DNA from: Desulfobulbaceae bacterium
Lineage (GTDB): Bacteria > Desulfobacterota > Desulfobulbia > Desulfobulbales > Desulfocapsaceae
Direction: 5' to 3'
NCBI GenBank assembly: GCA_024636345.1
Contig: JAGXHG010000005.1
Coordinates: 24,784 to 88,783, forward strand
Length of the DNA: 64,000 nt
The notes beneath the pieces are model-generated. The model had not been told where the DNA came from and ran no database searches. It worked only from the letters and a program-made list of their open reading frames with translations. Positions 61,554 through 64,000 of this stretch are shown here, piece by piece. Each line of letters begins with the position of its first letter. Positions within the stretch are counted from its first letter, which is position 1. Made by a program: the position numbers and the translations under genes.

Positions 61554-63876
61554 GCTTAGATTTAAAAATCTGAACTCCCTCTATGGTGAATGGTTCATTG
61601 ATTTTTCCGACGCGGAATATGTTTCAAACGGCATCTTTGCTCTTACCGGGCCCACCGGTGCCGGGAAGTCTACCATCCTTGATGCTATCTGCTTAGCACT
61701 TTATGGAGCGACTCCTCGTCTGGGTAAAATCACGAAAAGCAGCAACGAGATCATGTCCCGTCAAACTGGAGAATGTTATTCAGAGGTGTTGTTTGAATCT
61801 CAAGCAGGTCGGTTCCGCTGCCATTGGGCTCAGCATCGCGCCAATAAAAAAGCAGATAAGCCTTTGCAGGACAGTAAACATGAAATCAGCGATGAGGAAA
61901 CCGGAAAACCCATCGAAACAAAGAAAAGTCTGGTCTCTGGAGTTATTGAAGAGAATACCGGAATGGACTTTGAGCGGTTCACCAGATCCATTCTGCTTGC
62001 CCAGGGCGGCTTCGATACTTTTCTAAAAGCAGATGCTGAACAAAAATCCAAAATCCTCGAACAGATTACCGGTACCGAGATTTATTCGGAGATTTCACGC
62101 CGGGTTCACGAACGCCAGCGGGACGAGCGTGAAAAGTTAAAAATTCTGCAGGCAGAAACATCCGGCATTGTCATTCTCGAACCTGAGCAGGAAAAAGAAA
62201 TCCAGCAGGAGCTGGAAGACAATCAAAAGCTGGAAACGGGGCTTGCCGCCAAGGTAACTGAAACTGGAAAAGCTATTGCCTGGTTGACCGGCATCGATGG
62301 TCTGAAGAAGGAAATCGTATTACTGTCTGAAGAGTCTGAAAAGCTGACATCCGATCTCGAGACATTTAAAACGAACCGGGAACGACTCGGACTAGCCTTG
62401 AAAGCTGCTGAGTTTGACGGGGTCTTTGCCACATTAATGGCTGTCCGAAAACAGCAGGAAGTAGACCTAGCAACCCTTAAAACCGAAGAAGGCAAACTAC
62501 CTGATCTTGCGTCCACTACCGGTCAAAAAGAGGAAGCGCTTAAAAAGGCCGAAAAACTGACCCAGGCGGCAAAGGAAGCCCTGAAAACTACAGCTCCACT
62601 GGTCCAGAAAGTGCGCTCTCTTGATCAAAAGCTGGCTGACCAAAAGAAGTCGATCGATAGTGGTGATGCAGATTGCAGGAAAGATAAGGAACAAATTGAG
62701 GCTGATATAAAGCTGAAATCCCAAGAGCAGAAAAAACGTGACCATTCCCAGACAGAATTAAAACTTGTGCTGGAATACCTTGAGACCCATTCCCGTGATG
62801 AGTGGCTCGTGAGTGGCTTGGCCGGTATTGAAGAACAGTTTGGCAACCTTCTTTCAGTGCAAAAAGAGATAGCTACCAAAACAGCTACTGAAGTAAAAAC
62901 CGTCGAGGCCCTCAACACGGCCACCAAAAACCTGGAAGGCTGCACGAATCGGCTCAATACCCGCAAACAGGAAATGGAAGATGCCGCAAAGCATCTTGAG
63001 CAGGGGAAGAAGGATTTAGCCTTATTACTTGGAGACTGCCTGCTTCGGGAATACCGCACCGAAAAAGAGACTCTACTCCGGGAGATGGTGTTCTTTTCAA
63101 AGATCGCCGAACTTGAAGATCACCGTTCCAAGCTGGAAGACGGCAAACAGTGCCCATTATGTGGATCCGAGAAACACCCCTTTGCTGAAGGAAATATCCC
63201 TGAACCAGATGAGACCGAGAAAAAGATTGAGAGCCTGACGGAATTGATCAGCAAGGCTGAAGAGCAGGAATCGGTCATTAAAAAGCTTGAGGCAGCAGAA
63301 AAAGATGCTCTGAAAAATTTGGCTGATAGTGAAAAACTTGAAACTGCTACGGCCAATGAAAAGAAAGTTGCCGAAAAAAACCTGTCAGATCTAACTGAAG
63401 ATCTGAAGAAAACACGCTCAAGTTTTACTGAATTGAAGAATTCGGCTTTGGCCAAACTCCAGCCGCTTGGCATCGAAGCGATCCCTGATTCGGATGTGTC
63501 ATTACTGCTAACATCACTCAAAGAGCGACTCAAAGGTTGGCAGGATCAGGTTAAGAAGAAAGCTGAAAGAGAAAAGCAAATCGCTGATCTCGATAGCGAA
63601 CTGAAAAGGCTTGATGCTATTATTGATACCCGAAGTAATGCATTGGCCGAAAAGCAAGCTGCTTTGGAAACGACCAGGAAAGAATATGAGACCGGACAAG
63701 CAGAGCGTCAGGAACTGTTCGGAAACAAAAGCCCGGATACAGAAGAGACCCGATTGAACAAGGCTGTATCAGATTCAGAGCTTGCTGAAAAACAAGCAAG
63801 AACTGACCATGATGAAGCTAGGCAAAAGCATAACTCAGCCAAAGTAAATATTGCCTCACTTGTCAATCAGCTTTGA
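61540..63876 (+). CDS. sbcC: Exonuclease SbcCD subunit C, truncated
   Basis: The N-terminal ATPase lobe with Walker A TGPTGAGKS (36-44) and Q155 loop (LAQGGFDTFL), a long coiled coil and a zinc-hook C538-PL-C541 are present. The reading frame ends at residue 778. The family is normally about 1000-1200 residues and has ABC signature, Walker B and D-loop at the C-terminus. These are absent. The stop TGA lies exactly at the start of repeats that mark a probable IS21-like end, so the gene was cut by the insertion. ATG 61540 is chosen since it fits the family's MKILELRFKNLNSLYGEW start. Confidence 0.88.
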   Translation: MKILELRFKNLNSLYGEWFIDFSDAEYVSNGIFALTGPTGAGKSTILDAICLALYGATPRLGKITKSSNEIMSRQTGECYSEVLFESQAGRFRCHWAQHRANKKADKPLQDSKHEISDEETGKPIETKKSLVSGVIEENTGMDFERFTRSILLAQGGFDTFLKADAEQKSKILEQITGTEIYSEISRRVHERQRDEREKLKILQAETSGIVILEPEQEKEIQQELEDNQKLETGLAAKVTETGKAIAWLTGIDGLKKEIVLLSEESEKLTSDLETFKTNRERLGLALKAAEFDGVFATLMAVRKQQEVDLATLKTEEGKLPDLASTTGQKEEALKKAEKLTQAAKEALKTTAPLVQKVRSLDQKLADQKKSIDSGDADCRKDKEQIEADIKLKSQEQKKRDHSQTELKLVLEYLETHSRDEWLVSGLAGIEEQFGNLLSVQKEIATKTATEVKTVEALNTATKNLEGCTNRLNTRKQEMEDAAKHLEQGKKDLALLLGDCLLREYRTEKETLLREMVFFSKIAELEDHRSKLEDGKQCPLCGSEKHPFAEGNIPEPDETEKKIESLTELISKAEEQESVIKKLEAAEKDALKNLADSEKLETATANEKKVAEKNLSDLTEDLKKTRSSFTELKNSALAKLQPLGIEAIPDSDVSLLLTSLKERLKGWQDQVKKKAEREKQIADLDSELKRLDAIIDTRSNALAEKQAALETTRKEYETGQAERQELFGNKSPDTEETRLNKAVSDSELAEKQARTDHDEARQKHNSAKVNIASLVNQL

Positions 63877-64000
63877 AAAATGACCCCCTGTCAGCGTCCA
63901 AAAATGACCCCCCGAAAGTCCAAGAAAGTGCAAATCTTCCTCAAAATTTTAAATTAGCAAACAAGTGAGCTGAGTTTTTTCTCCTGCGAGAATGGGCCAA
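63876..64000. mobile_element. End of an insertion sequence, IS21-like
   Basis: Two direct copies of AAAAATGACCCCC (63876-63888 and 63900-63912) lie 24 bases apart around TGTCAGCGTCC. Repeated terminal motifs of this kind flank IS21-family elements. The remaining 90 bases carry no coding sequence, and the transposase genes would lie beyond the window. The exact terminus (TGAAAA or TGTCAG) is uncertain. Confidence 0.55.

Larger units (their letters stand above)
32465..64000. mobile_element. Integrative conjugative element with F-type transfer system and iteron origin (right end outside window)
   Basis: A continuous stretch of lower GC from the tRNA-Arg fragment onward carries a tyrosine integrase at the border, CI/Cro-like regulators, excisionase, an F-type mating apparatus (36.8-54.7 kb), a TrfA replication module, HU, and a defence cargo region with IS relics. 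No relaxase, coupling protein or second att site is seen, so at least the relaxosome genes are expected beyond 64 kb. It could alternatively be an integrated plasmid. The integrase next to a tRNA end favours an ICE. Confidence 0.8.

Overview
The window reads as an anaerobic Desulfobacterota-type chromosome (roughly 1-32.46 kb) joined to the left part of an integrated conjugative element (roughly 32.46 kb to the right edge). The taxonomic guess is an inference from gene content: a tungsten aldehyde:ferredoxin oxidoreductase with its own cofactor genes and a TupABC tungstate importer, a PocR-type sensor kinase, an FmdE-like protein, NhaD and FadL. No rRNA or complete tRNA is present to fix it.

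Chromosomal part. 0-2.2 kb: the start of an iron alcohol dehydrogenase, then two unknown genes, the second AT-rich with a HEPN-like R-x4-H motif and a zinc ribbon. 2.4-18 kb: a YgiQ radical SAM protein, a D,D-carboxypeptidase, an acyl-CoA synthetase with a FadL porin, UmuDC, an FmdE-like protein, NhaD, a carboxymuconolactone-decarboxylase-like protein with a methyltransferase, a metallo-beta-lactamase-fold protein and a lytic transglycosylase. 18.4-26.3 kb: a leftward tungsten-enzyme operon (aor, an unknown 205-residue protein, moeA, a moeA-periplasmic-binding fusion, moaD-like, thiF-like), preceded by a decayed chimera of an iron alcohol dehydrogenase and an FAD/NAD reductase. Two interleaved inverted repeats lie between aor and the next gene. 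26.7-32.3 kb: a hybrid histidine kinase, an IS3 remnant and tupABC. Tungstate taken up by TupABC would supply the cofactor made by the MoaD/ThiF/MoeA proteins for AOR.

Mobile part. At 32465-32510 lies the 3' part of a tRNA-Arg gene still followed by its terminator. This is the chromosomal side of the integration site. Then come a tyrosine integrase and CI-like repressor (leftward), a divergent Cro-like protein, an excisionase-like protein, a sigma-like regulator, and a long rightward F-type conjugation operon (pilin, traL-E-K-B-V-C-W-U, trbC, trbI, an S26 peptidase, traF, traH, traG). A TrfA-type replication initiator and an iteron origin (ten 18-bp iterons plus AT-rich 12-bp repeats) sit inside this operon between trbC and trbI. 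The element therefore appears able to replicate as a plasmid when excised, with initiator expression tied to the conjugation operon. Relaxase and coupling-protein genes are not in the window.

Cargo at 55.4-64 kb: an internally deleted IS3 element abutting a broken type III restriction gene, then a tightly overlapping run of an RloC-type ATPase/anticodon nuclease, sbcD, a RhuM-family gene and sbcC. sbcC is cut off by what looks like the end of an IS21-like insertion at the right edge. The cluster looks like a DNA-damage or restriction-linked defence island in partial decay.
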